Source: an uncultured bacterium
GTDB taxonomy: Bacteria > Bacillota > Clostridia > Lachnospirales > Lachnospiraceae
Direction: 5' to 3'
Length of the DNA stretch: 31,120 nt
NCBI GenBank assembly: GCA_905215155.1
Contig: CAJMPJ010000042.1
Span: 1-31,120 of the forward strand
Below the pieces are notes generated by a model, which did not search any database, was not told the DNA's origin, and saw only the letters and a program-made list of their open reading frames with translations. Below are positions 24,490 through 31,120 of this stretch, one piece after another (position 1 is the first letter of the stretch; every line of letters begins with the position of its first letter). The translations under genes and the position numbers were made by a program.

Positions 24490-26235
24490 ATGTCTGTCAT
24501 TAAACACCGATCTACCATCAAACGTGTCCTTGGCTGTATCAGCCGGTATCAATGGGCCGTTACGGCTTCCTTGGTCTGTGCATTCGTTACCGTGCTGCTG
24601 ACACTGTATGTACCGATTCTCATAGGCCGTGCCATTGACTGTGTGGCAGGGAAAGGCAATGTTGATTTTGCCGGTATGGCGGCCATCTTAAAGCAGATGG
24701 CAATCGTAATATCCCTGACGGCAGCATCCCAGTGGCTGATGAGCCACATCAACAACTGGATGACTTATCAGGTAGTAAAGGATATAAGGACCCAGGCATT
24801 TCACAAACTGGAAATTCTTCCGTTAAAATATGTGGATTCTCATTCCCATGGAGATATTATCAGCAGGATCATAGCGGATATAGACCAGTTTTCCGATGGA
24901 CTTTTAATGGGGTTTACCCAGCTTTTTACCGGAGTATTGACCATACTGGGAACCTTGCTCTTTATGTTTTACATCAATCCGGTGATTGCGGCAGTGGTTG
25001 TGGTGATAACTCCGGTTTCCCTGTTTGCAGCCAGTTTTATTGCAAAGAAAACCTACCATTTGTTTCAGATGCAGTCAAAGACCCGGGGAGAACTGACTTC
25101 CCTCATTGATGAAATGCTGGGAAATCAAAAAGTCGTTCAGGCCTTTGGCCATGAAAAGGAAGCGCAGGAAAAGTTTGAGACAATCAATGAGGAACTTCGG
25201 ATATGGGGGCTGAAAGCGACCTTTTTCTCCTCCATCACCAACCCGGCTACCCGGTTTGTAAACAGTTTTGTTTATGCATGTGTAGGAATTGCGGGTGCAT
25301 TTGCGGCGATCAATGGTCTATTGACCGTTGGACAGCTGACCAGTTTTTTGAATTATGCCAATCAATATACCAAACCGTTTAATGAAATATCGGGAGTGGT
25401 GACAGAGCTTCAGAATGCATTGGCGTCCGCGGCAAGAGTGTTTGAACTGATTGACGAAGAACCGCAGATTCCCGATGATCCGGATGCATTGGTTCTTTCA
25501 GAAGCAAATGGAGAGGTACACCTGGAACATGTGGACTTTTCCTACAATCCCCAGGTTTCTTTGATTGAAAATATGAATCTTTTGGTGAAGCCAGGGCAGA
25601 GAGTTGCCATAGTGGGTCCTACCGGATGTGGAAAAAGTACGGTCATCAATCTGCTCATGCGTTTCTATGACGTAGATTCCGGCTCCATTCAGGTAGATGG
25701 AACCGATATCCGCCATATAACAAGAGAGAGCCTGAGGTCCAATTATGGAATGGTTCTGCAGGAAACCTGGCTGAAGTCAGGGACCATCAGGGAAAATATT
25801 GCATATGGAAAGCCGGAGGCATCGGAGGAAGAAGTGATACTGGCTGCAAAAGAAGCCCATGCCCACAGTTTCATTGAGCGTATGCCAAATGGCTATGATA
25901 CGGTGATCTCAGAGGATGGGGGGAACTTATCTCAGGGACAAAAGCAGCTTTTATGCATTGCCAGAGTGATGCTGTGCCTGCCTCCAATGCTGATTCTGGA
26001 CGAAGCCACTTCTTCTATTGATACCAGAACTGAAATCAAGATTCAAAAGGCATTTTCCAAAATGATGGAGGGCAGGACCAGTTTCATCGTTGCCCACCGC
26101 CTGTCTACCATTAAGGAAGCGGATGTGATCCTGGTTATGAAGGACGGGCATATTATTGAACAGGGTACCCATGAAAATCTGCTGCTTCAAAATGGATTTT
26201 ATGCACAGCTTTACAACAGCCAGTTTGCAGTATAA
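24490..26235 (+). CDS. ABC exporter subunit with consensus ATP site
   Basis: A 581-residue half-transporter paired with the gene just upstream. Six membrane helices occupy about residues 20-310. The ATPase domain has Walker A GPTGCGKST (376-384), Walker B with the catalytic Glu (LILDEATSSID, E505) and the H-loop His (IVAHRLSTI, H536). Its signature is the variant LSQGQ (480-484), which faces the partner's degenerate site, while its Walker motifs face the partner's LSGGQ. The start at 24490 follows AAGGAGG inside the upstream gene; a long open frame upstream (from 24379) is overlap only. A terminator follows at 26257-26300. Confidence 0.95.
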   Translation: MSVIKHRSTIKRVLGCISRYQWAVTASLVCAFVTVLLTLYVPILIGRAIDCVAGKGNVDFAGMAAILKQMAIVISLTAASQWLMSHINNWMTYQVVKDIRTQAFHKLEILPLKYVDSHSHGDIISRIIADIDQFSDGLLMGFTQLFTGVLTILGTLLFMFYINPVIAAVVVVITPVSLFAASFIAKKTYHLFQMQSKTRGELTSLIDEMLGNQKVVQAFGHEKEAQEKFETINEELRIWGLKATFFSSITNPATRFVNSFVYACVGIAGAFAAINGLLTVGQLTSFLNYANQYTKPFNEISGVVTELQNALASAARVFELIDEEPQIPDDPDALVLSEANGEVHLEHVDFSYNPQVSLIENMNLLVKPGQRVAIVGPTGCGKSTVINLLMRFYDVDSGSIQVDGTDIRHITRESLRSNYGMVLQETWLKSGTIRENIAYGKPEASEEEVILAAKEAHAHSFIERMPNGYDTVISEDGGNLSQGQKQLLCIARVMLCLPPMLILDEATSSIDTRTEIKIQKAFSKMMEGRTSFIVAHRLSTIKEADVILVMKDGHIIEQGTHENLLLQNGFYAQLYNSQFAV

Positions 26236-26256
26236 TTACCAGAGCTTGTGGATCAG

Positions 26257-26300
26257 GATGCCAGAAAATTGGAGAAAATATAATTTTCTGGTATCTTTCT
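26257..26300 (+). terminator. Rho-independent terminator of the ABC exporter operon
   Basis: A 14-bp stem with one G-U pair (GATGCCAGAAAATT with AATTTTCTGGTATC), 11-nt loop, then TTTCTT. Confidence 0.85.
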
Positions 26301-26377
26301 TCCATCTTTTCTTATGAAAAGTGGTTAAATACCCGATAGTTTAATTAAAAAAGAGTTTTTACAAAGGGGAAAAATTT

Positions 26378-27157
26378 ATGTTTGAGATTGCTATTTGTGA
26401 TGATAATGCAGGAGATAGGAAACGATTGTCTGAACGAATTATAAAGAATATGAATGAAGTGGAGAAAATCAGGATTCATCAATACGATTCGGGTGTGTCG
26501 CTGTTAGAAGCAATTAAAAACATCAGGTTCTCCATTGTCTTTCTTGATGTTCAGATGAAAGGGATTGATGGAGAGGAGACAGCAATTCGTATCCGTGAAC
26601 TGGATAACAATGTAATCCTGGTATTCTATACCGGATTTGTTGAACCATCACCGCGCAGCTTTGAGGTACAGCCATACAGATATATTATGAAGAATATGCA
26701 GGATCAGGTCATGGACCGTTATATAAAGGATTCCCTGGACAAAATGGTGGAATTCGGCCAGGCCCCCTTTCTCACCGCCAACATGAACCGGGAAAGATTG
26801 TTTTTACGAATCGATGATATTGTTTATATTGAAAAATATAAAAAGAATACCAGAGTTCATATTTCAGAAACTTCATATCGTATCTATGGCGTTAAACCGG
26901 ATGAAAAAGGAGAACTTCCAGATATCCGTATTCCGGAAAAACTGGATAAGATTTATGAAAAACTGAAAGGTTATGGGTTTGGCTATCCTCATGACAGTTA
27001 TCTTATCAATTTAAAATATCTGGTTTACTGCACAAGCAAGATATTGAAACTAAAGAATGTAGATAATACCTTCCAAATCGCCCGGAGCAAAGCACAGGAA
27101 TTCAACAAGCTAAAGGAAGAGTTTATGCTATCAAAGTACAAGGAAGGCGAGTTGTAA
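26378..27157 (+). CDS. LytTR response regulator (AgrA-like)
   Basis: A 259-residue protein. Receiver domain: acidic pair D8/D9 (AICDDN), phospho-acceptor D57 (VFLDVQMKGIDG), and a Lys in YIMKNMQ (K105). The C-terminal LytTR DNA-binding domain (about residues 125-240) includes DIVYIEKYKKNTRVHI and DSYLINLKYLVYC. LytTR regulators bind paired direct repeats about two helical turns apart, and such repeats lie upstream of agrD and of the downstream operon. The stop overlaps the kinase start (TAATG). A gap of 141 bp after the ABC operon holds that operon's terminator; no convincing promoter was seen there. Confidence 0.93.
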   Translation: MFEIAICDDNAGDRKRLSERIIKNMNEVEKIRIHQYDSGVSLLEAIKNIRFSIVFLDVQMKGIDGEETAIRIRELDNNVILVFYTGFVEPSPRSFEVQPYRYIMKNMQDQVMDRYIKDSLDKMVEFGQAPFLTANMNRERLFLRIDDIVYIEKYKKNTRVHISETSYRIYGVKPDEKGELPDIRIPEKLDKIYEKLKGYGFGYPHDSYLINLKYLVYCTSKILKLKNVDNTFQIARSKAQEFNKLKEEFMLSKYKEGEL

Positions 27158-28506
27158 TGGGAAATGATTTATTATCTGTCAGCAGGATGTTTTTTTGCGG
27201 GGCAGATGTTTATATGCTTTACCGATTTTTTAAAGCTATTTTTCAACAGAAATTGAGTGGAAGAAAGCAGGTAATTTACAGCATTGTTACAGTGATTTTA
27301 ATTTTTCTGGAAAATGCAATTGGAAGTGTGACTTTGAATTTTTTGACTGTACCATTATTTTGTTATGTGTATATTATGTTATCCTTTAAAATATCCTTAA
27401 CAAATGGAATCGCATATACGATAATATATTTTACATTTGTTGGTGGGAGAGAAGTATTATTTGAACTAATGTATCGGTTTCTGTCAAAAGTTCTTCCATT
27501 TTACATACCACCTTGGTTTACGTCGGGTGGAGTTTATTTTTTGTTTATAGAATATGTAGCTGGATTTTTCTTCCTTTTATATATTGAAAAGTTCATTAAA
27601 AAATTAAATGTCAGTAATAACAATATAATATCCTGGTATCTCCTAATTGTGCCTATTCTGTCTTTGACGATTTCCAGCAGCTTTTTGTATATGGATTTTC
27701 CGGAAGAAACTTTGGTACAAGTATTAATGTGTGCTTGTGCAGTTTTACTTTATTTTACCAATGCTGCCATATTTATTATACTTGAAAAATATACAGATGT
27801 TATGAATAAGGTAAAGTATGCAGAACTCATAACTGTAAAAAAGGATATGGAAAATGAACATTTCCAAAATATTCTTAAAATTAATGATCATTATCGTTGC
27901 TTCATGCATGACATTAATTCTTATTTTAATAGCTTCCGTATGCTGGCAATAGACGGGGAGAATAAAAAAATTGTTGAAATCATAGATGAGTTAAAAGGGA
28001 AAATACAAAAAGAAACAAGTAGTGTAATTTATAGCGGCAGCCCAGTTCTAAATGCTATATTATCAGAACGTGTTTCAAGGGCAAAAGAACAAAATATAGA
28101 CTTCTCTCTGTTTGTTGAAAAATTTTTAAAGGTGGATTTTATTTCCGATGCGGATTTGATATCAATGTTTGGCAATCTGTTGGATAATGCTCTGGAAGCT
28201 GCAGCGAAATGTGATCCTAATAATAGAAAAGTTAATGTGAAGGTGTTTATGGGAACAAATTATTTTTTGATATTTTATATCGAGAATAGCTTTGCTGTTT
28301 CGGCAAAAAGAGAGGGTACAAACCTTTTATCTACGAAAGCTGACCCAAAGCATCATGGCTTAGGACTTGGAATTGTAAGAACACTTGCGGAAAAATATGG
28401 AGGTTCCCTAAATTTGGAAGAAAAGGGAGAATTATTTGTAACAACACTTACTATTTCTACTTTTGCTGAGCATCAAAATGCAAATTTTGGCACTCAACGT
28501 GTATAA
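27157..28506 (+). CDS. AgrC-like sensor histidine kinase
   Basis: A 449-residue protein with about six membrane segments in residues 5-210, as in AgrC peptide sensors, then a linker helix. The phospho-acceptor motif is FMHDINSYFNSF (H251), and the ATP domain has N-box GNLLDNALEAA (339-349) and G-box HHGLGLGIV (399-407), typical of the GHKL family shared by AgrC and CitA-type kinases. It should sense the processed AgrD peptide at the outer membrane face. It overlaps the regulator gene by 1 bp. Its final codons (ANFGTQRV) contain the first half of the operator in front of agrD. The AT content is higher than in the flanking housekeeping genes. Confidence 0.93.
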   Translation: MGNDLLSVSRMFFCGADVYMLYRFFKAIFQQKLSGRKQVIYSIVTVILIFLENAIGSVTLNFLTVPLFCYVYIMLSFKISLTNGIAYTIIYFTFVGGREVLFELMYRFLSKVLPFYIPPWFTSGGVYFLFIEYVAGFFFLLYIEKFIKKLNVSNNNIISWYLLIVPILSLTISSSFLYMDFPEETLVQVLMCACAVLLYFTNAAIFIILEKYTDVMNKVKYAELITVKKDMENEHFQNILKINDHYRCFMHDINSYFNSFRMLAIDGENKKIVEIIDELKGKIQKETSSVIYSGSPVLNAILSERVSRAKEQNIDFSLFVEKFLKVDFISDADLISMFGNLLDNALEAAAKCDPNNRKVNVKVFMGTNYFLIFYIENSFAVSAKREGTNLLSTKADPKHHGLGLGIVRTLAEKYGGSLNLEEKGELFVTTLTISTFAEHQNANFGTQRV

Positions 28507-28516
28507 TTTTGGCACT
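28483..28516 (+). promoter_or_regulatory. LytTR/AgrA-type operator upstream of agrDB
   Basis: Two identical 12-bp repeats AATTTTGGCACT at 28483-28494 and 28505-28516, 22 bp start to start, on the same face of the helix. The second ends 4 bp before the -35 box at 28521. The first lies inside the kinase coding sequence. Confidence 0.8.
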
Positions 28517-28520
28517 TTAC

Positions 28521-28549
28521 TTGAAAAATGATATATTTCAGTATATGAT
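28521..28549 (+). promoter_or_regulatory. Promoter of agrDB
   Basis: TTGAAA (28521-28526), 17-bp spacer, TATGAT (28544-28549), directly after the LytTR operator. Transcription from here supports an autoinduction loop. Confidence 0.8.
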
Positions 28550-28575
28550 GAAGAAAAAAAAGGAGTGGTACTATT

Positions 28576-28737
28576 ATGAAGAAGTTGATGAATACTCTAA
28601 AAGGTAAGCTATCAGTGGTGAATGTAATGAATTTATGTGCTCTGGCGGTCGCAGTTTATTCATTTAATGTTACTTGTTTCTGGGCACATCATCAGCCAGA
28701 GGTACCTGAAGATGCGAAGAGGTTTAGAAAGTTTTAA
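28576..28737 (+). CDS. agrD: AgrD-like cyclic autoinducer peptide precursor (53 aa)
   Basis: Not longer than 53 codons. Start ATG 28576 with AGGAG 10 nt upstream. Sequence pattern: basic amphipathic N-terminus MKKLMNTLKGKL, hydrophobic middle (CALAVAVYSF), then NVTCFWAHH and an acidic tail QPEVPEDAKRFRKF. The peptide core lies around Cys34. Aligning EVP with the same residues in S. aureus AgrD puts the cleavage after H38, giving a ring of C34-F-W-A-H. This is the pattern of the AgrD family. Its TAA overlaps the ATG of agrB by 1 bp, so the two are translated together. Confidence 0.88.
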   Translation: MKKLMNTLKGKLSVVNVMNLCALAVAVYSFNVTCFWAHHQPEVPEDAKRFRKF

Positions 28738-29318
28738 TGATTCAGCGGATATCAGAAAGTATAGTAAATTGGCAGATTAAGAAAAATATTTTAACTGGTG
28801 ATCAGCGGGCTTTGTATCTTTACAGCTATGAAGTGCTTCTGAATCAAACAATCAACGTATTTATTGCAGGGCTGATAGCTATTGTATTAAATGCACCCAT
28901 GCCGGTTTTTGTTTTTCTTGTCAGTTACATACCTTTAAGGTCTTATTGCGGTGGATATCATGCAAGGACAAACGGTGGCTGCACCATTGTTTCGGCCTTT
29001 TTGATAGTGTTGGTTTGTTTGGTGGAACGCGTGTTGACTGGGGAGTTGACCGTCATATTACCGCCATTGTGTCTGGCGATTTCGGGAGCATTGATTTTTT
29101 TATATGCTCCTGCTCCGGACAAGAATAAGCCTTTAGATGAGGTTGAAACCATACATTATCGAAAAAGAAGCAGAATTGTATGGGGAATAGAAGCCGCAAT
29201 TGGAGTAGTATTTTGGTGTTTTGGAATAAGAGCCGGCATTGTGATTGCAATCAGTCATGCCATACTGTCTCTTATGTTGGTTTATGGGGTGTTTAAGAAT
29301 AAAAAGGTTTGTGATTAA
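28737..29318 (+). CDS. agrB: AgrB-like membrane endopeptidase, peptide maturase
   Basis: A 193-residue protein with about five or six membrane segments. The catalytic pair of the AgrB cysteine peptidase family is present: H75 and C82 in YCGGYHARTNGGC, seven residues apart as in S. aureus (H77, C84). AgrB removes the AgrD C-terminal tail and forms the thiolactone at the inner membrane; export and N-terminal trimming need other proteins. It starts at the stop of agrD (TAATG overlap). A strong terminator hairpin follows at 29330-29381. Gene order A-C-D-B differs from staphylococcal B-D-C-A. Confidence 0.95.
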   Translation: MIQRISESIVNWQIKKNILTGDQRALYLYSYEVLLNQTINVFIAGLIAIVLNAPMPVFVFLVSYIPLRSYCGGYHARTNGGCTIVSAFLIVLVCLVERVLTGELTVILPPLCLAISGALIFLYAPAPDKNKPLDEVETIHYRKRSRIVWGIEAAIGVVFWCFGIRAGIVIAISHAILSLMLVYGVFKNKKVCD

Positions 29319-29329
29319 AAGCGCTATTT

Positions 29330-29381
29330 AAAACAATGGACAATCTTCAAAGCTGATGTTTTGGAGATTGTCCATTGTTTT
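29330..29381 (+). terminator. Long perfect hairpin after agrB, probable terminator
   Basis: A perfect 17-bp stem, AAAACAATGGACAATCT (29330-29346) with AGATTGTCCATTGTTTT (29365-29381), extended by about five more pairs inside, followed by a T-rich stretch. It insulates the downstream operon from agrB. Confidence 0.8.
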
Positions 29382-29398
29382 ATGTATTTTTGCAGTTG

Positions 29399-29432
29399 CA
29401 TGAAAAAGTTAGCACAATGGAGTTTTTTCATG
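29399..29432. repeat. Inverted repeat upstream of the second LytTR operator
   Basis: CATGAAAAA (29399-29407) and TTTTTCATG (29424-29432) flank 16 bases, ending 11 bp before the operator. It may be an extra regulatory site or a second weak hairpin. Confidence 0.4.
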
Positions 29433-29443
29433 AAAGCCGTGCA

Positions 29444-29477
29444 AATTTCGGCACCTAGTGTGTACAATTTTGGAACT
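29444..29477 (+). promoter_or_regulatory. LytTR/AgrA-type operator of the downstream operon
   Basis: Repeats AATTTCGGCACC (29444-29455) and AATTTTGGAACT (29466-29477), again 22 bp start to start and 4 bp before a TTGAAA box. Near copy of the operator at 28483-28516. Confidence 0.78.
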
Positions 29478-29481
29478 TGTG

Positions 29482-29509
29482 TTGAAAAAAATTTCTTTCC
29501 ATGTAGAAT
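29482..29509 (+). promoter_or_regulatory. Promoter of the putative quorum-regulated operon
   Basis: TTGAAA (29482-29487), 16-bp spacer, TAGAAT (29504-29509), 50 bp before the GTG start. The geometry to the operator is the same as for agrDB. Confidence 0.72.
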
Positions 29510-29559
29510 ATATTTATATGCAATAAAAAGAGCGGCTGAAATGAAAGGATGACCACAAG

Positions 29560-30024
29560 GTGCGGAAAAAGAGATTAAATGAAAGTTATTATCAATATAG
29601 AGCCAGCTGTTGTATTCGCAGAGAAGATGGAACGGAAAAAATCACGAAATATCAATTGGACACAGATATCCTCTACGGGGATCTTTATTTTTGGAATCGT
29701 TTTTATTATTTGAGAAAAAGCCAAAATATGCTTTATAACATAGCAGCCCAGGATACCAGAAATGTGAAATGCAAAATCTTACAGGAAAAATTAGTTCTTA
29801 TACCGAGATATACGTATAAATCTGATCACAAAAAAAGCAAGACAGGAATGATTGTTAAAAAAGTTCTGCTTATTTTAGAAATGCTTATTCTGATTCTTCT
29901 AAACATGACGAAAACTCCCGTTGCTTCAGAAGAAAATGGAATTCTTGCAAAGGAACCAGATGTAAATATCTTCCCTGAAAACAGAACACAAACAGAAAAG
30001 CATGTACTGATTAAGGAAGAATGA
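29560..30024 (+). CDS. Unknown single-pass membrane protein, first gene of agr-linked operon
   Basis: A 154-residue protein, basic and Tyr-rich in its N-terminal 100 residues. One clear membrane segment follows (KVLLILEMLILILLNM, about residues 101-116), then an acidic tail of about 38 residues. Lysines before the segment suggest the N-terminal part is cytoplasmic and the tail outside. The start is GTG with AAAGGA about 10 nt upstream. I do not recognise a family. It is the first gene after the LytTR-type promoter at 29482-29509 and is followed by two more small genes in the same direction. Confidence 0.75.
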   Translation: MRKKRLNESYYQYRASCCIRREDGTEKITKYQLDTDILYGDLYFWNRFYYLRKSQNMLYNIAAQDTRNVKCKILQEKLVLIPRYTYKSDHKKSKTGMIVKKVLLILEMLILILLNMTKTPVASEENGILAKEPDVNIFPENRTQTEKHVLIKEE

Positions 30025-30048
30025 TGAAACGTTTACGGAGGAAAAACA

Positions 30049-30639
30049 ATGTTAGATGAAGAAAAAGTAGCTGCTGCCAGACATCTTGAATGGATTAACC
30101 GCTATACAAGTATTGAAACCGGAATCTATGTTGACGGAGAACTGATACATTTTCATAATACTATGTTATTTAATGATGAACTCAGCGTTTCTCTTCCAGT
30201 TACGTTTAAGGATATGGAACCGGAGGAGGCAAGAAAGAAATACTTTTCCGAACAGCGTCCTTGCATCATAAAGACCAATGAGGATGGCTCAGTCAACTTT
30301 TGCTTTAATATGATAGAAAAAAGTGTGCCTGCAGAACAGCTGGATGCTGTGATCCAGGACTTCTATCGGGTGTTAAAACGGTTTCAGCCCATGAGTGTGT
30401 GCCTGGAAACCGGATCAGAGCCGGAGAATGAGACTCCCAGCGCATGGATGGAATTTATCAGCAATGCACTTAACGAAAATATCTATAACGTGCTGACCAT
30501 TTATCCGGTGGGAGAAAAACTGCTGATGGCTATGTTTAACTGTCCTTTTGAAAAAAGGATCGACTGGCTGAAATGCCTCTCCCAAATCAGAAAAAGTGTA
30601 GTTTTATGCAATCATAAGAAAAAGAAAGAAATGGATTAA
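30049..30639 (+). CDS. Unknown soluble protein, second gene of agr-linked operon (196 aa)
   Basis: A 196-residue protein with no signal peptide or membrane segment. Beta-rich first half (GIYVDGELIHFHNTMLF, ELSVSLPVTFKDMEPEE), a SEQRPCIIKTNEDGSVNFCF segment, then alternating helix and strand ending in EKLLMAMFNCPFEKRIDW. The pattern of one strand set with a long helix faintly recalls DcrB/PsbP-like folds, but I cannot support that further. GGAGG lies 7 nt before the ATG. Gaps of 24 bp upstream and 34 bp downstream support one transcript. Confidence 0.8.
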   Translation: MLDEEKVAAARHLEWINRYTSIETGIYVDGELIHFHNTMLFNDELSVSLPVTFKDMEPEEARKKYFSEQRPCIIKTNEDGSVNFCFNMIEKSVPAEQLDAVIQDFYRVLKRFQPMSVCLETGSEPENETPSAWMEFISNALNENIYNVLTIYPVGEKLLMAMFNCPFEKRIDWLKCLSQIRKSVVLCNHKKKKEMD

Positions 30640-30673
30640 AAAACCGTTGATTATCGAAAAGCAGGAGGTAAAT

Positions 30674-30868
30674 ATGGACAGAAAAATTGCTAAAAACCAA
30701 AACTTTCAGGATTTATACGGGTATTTTTGCGGAATGCTGACCAGAGGGGATATGGATGAGTGGTATGGTCAGGTACTGGGAGCAGTGCCCGACCTGGGTT
30801 CTATTAAGGGGAGCATTAATCTCTTAGATCCATCTGGAACCAATACATCGGATAACGTCTTTGGCTGA
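30674..30868 (+). CDS. Small unknown protein or peptide, third gene of agr-linked operon (64 aa)
   Basis: 64 residues from ATG 30674, with GGAGG 5 nt upstream; the frame opens earlier (30647) but without a site. First half helical and aromatic (FQDLYGYFCGMLTRGDMDEW), second half Gly/Ser/Asn-rich and flexible, ending SGTNTSDNVFG. No signal peptide is obvious and there is one Cys. A peptide of this size at the end of a quorum-regulated operon could be a secreted substrate or effector, but that is only a guess. A terminator follows at 30921. Confidence 0.75.
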   Translation: MDRKIAKNQNFQDLYGYFCGMLTRGDMDEWYGQVLGAVPDLGSIKGSINLLDPSGTNTSDNVFG

Positions 30869-30920
30869 TAGGAAAAGAAGATTGATAAAGGTTCATTGAT
30901 TTGGGAGCATCAGAGGAATT

Positions 30921-30946
30921 CCCCTGCATAAGCAGGGGCTTTTTTA
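30921..30946 (+). terminator. Rho-independent terminator of the agr-linked operon
   Basis: Perfect 7-bp GC-rich stem CCCCTGC / GCAGGGG with 4-nt loop and a CTTTTTT tail. Confidence 0.92.
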
Positions 30947-30964
30947 TTATTGAAAGCTGCGTTT

Positions 30965-31120
30965 TTATGATTGCAGCCGGTTGATCATGGTAAGGATCAA
31001 TAAAAGATCATGATTAGAAAGTGTTTTGAGCTTATCGACCGCTTCTCTGATCAAAGGGGGATTTAAAACATCGGTATCAAAGAAATCCCGGGGTGTCACG
31101 CCGAGGTAGTCACAGATCGC
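30965..31120 (-). CDS. XRE-type regulator, C-terminal part (truncated by the window)
   Basis: The minus strand is open from the right edge to a TAA at 30965-30967, giving 51 residues starting ICDYLGVTPRDFFD, a typical end of a Cro/C1-type helix-turn-helix, followed by LIREAVDKLKTLSNHDLLLI and ending INRLQS. The DNA-binding N-terminus is outside the window. It converges on the agr-linked operon. Confidence 0.75.
   Translation of the reverse strand, partial: AICDYLGVTPRDFFDTDVLNPPLIREAVDKLKTLSNHDLLLILTMINRLQS

Noticed and set aside
26320..26350. Possible LytTR repeats upstream of the regulator gene (GGTTAAAT / AGTTTAAT)
   Set aside because: Spacing is 15 bp rather than about 22, and they do not match the repeats at the two clear operators.
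29361..29552. 63-residue frame between agrB and the downstream operon
   Set aside because: It runs through the hairpin, the LytTR operator and the promoter, lacks a ribosome binding site, and has no family-like pattern.
30049..30639. Assignment of the 196-residue protein to the DcrB/PsbP family or to type VII secretion
   Set aside because: Only a vague pattern resemblance; no diagnostic motif seen.

Overview
The window looks like chromosomal DNA of a spore-forming, low-to-mid GC Firmicute of the Lachnospiraceae (Clostridium/Lacrimispora-like). This rests on a Csp-type germination (pseudo)protease, a spore-photoproduct-lyase-like radical SAM protein, strong AGGAGG ribosome binding sites, many TTGACA-17-TATAAT promoters, and an agr-type peptide quorum-sensing locus. 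The genus is an inference; no rRNA, tRNA, CRISPR array or insertion sequence was seen.

Left part (1-9.2 kb), housekeeping: the 3' end of a Csp-family subtilisin whose catalytic Ser position is Gly; two small minus-strand genes (a 56-residue CPC_1213-like protein missed by a 60-residue cutoff, and an HMA-fold protein without CxxC); a SEC-C protein; a methyltransferase; hslO; a cold-shock gene with a clear promoter, leader hairpin and terminator; a DUF5662 protein with an AraC regulator; an RNase H-like exonuclease divergent from ruvAB.

Middle part (9.2-20.7 kb): zapA, a U32 peptidase/RlhA-like protein, an FtsW/RodA protein and a class B PBP form a co-oriented cell-division and cell-wall block. 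Next come a Nudix hydrolase, a minus-strand CheW with a zinc-binding CZB domain inserted into it, a macro-domain protein, a stand-alone 5'-3' exonuclease, an M32 carboxypeptidase and a YihY/BrkB membrane protein.

Right part (20.8-31.1 kb): a radical SAM protein, and a LysR regulator divergent from a heterodimeric ABC exporter. Both of the latter transcripts appear to start from one perfect 35-bp palindrome that carries a promoter on each strand. Then comes the most interesting region, a complete agr-like circuit in the order response regulator, sensor kinase, agrD (53 residues, hidden), agrB. It is followed by a three-gene operon of unknown function. The agrDB promoter and the promoter of the unknown operon carry the same operator: two 12-bp direct repeats 22 bp apart, ending 4 bp before a TTGAAA -35 box. 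This is the arrangement expected for a LytTR/AgrA-type activator, and it suggests the operon is a direct quorum-sensing output. The window ends in the 3' end of a minus-strand XRE-type regulator.
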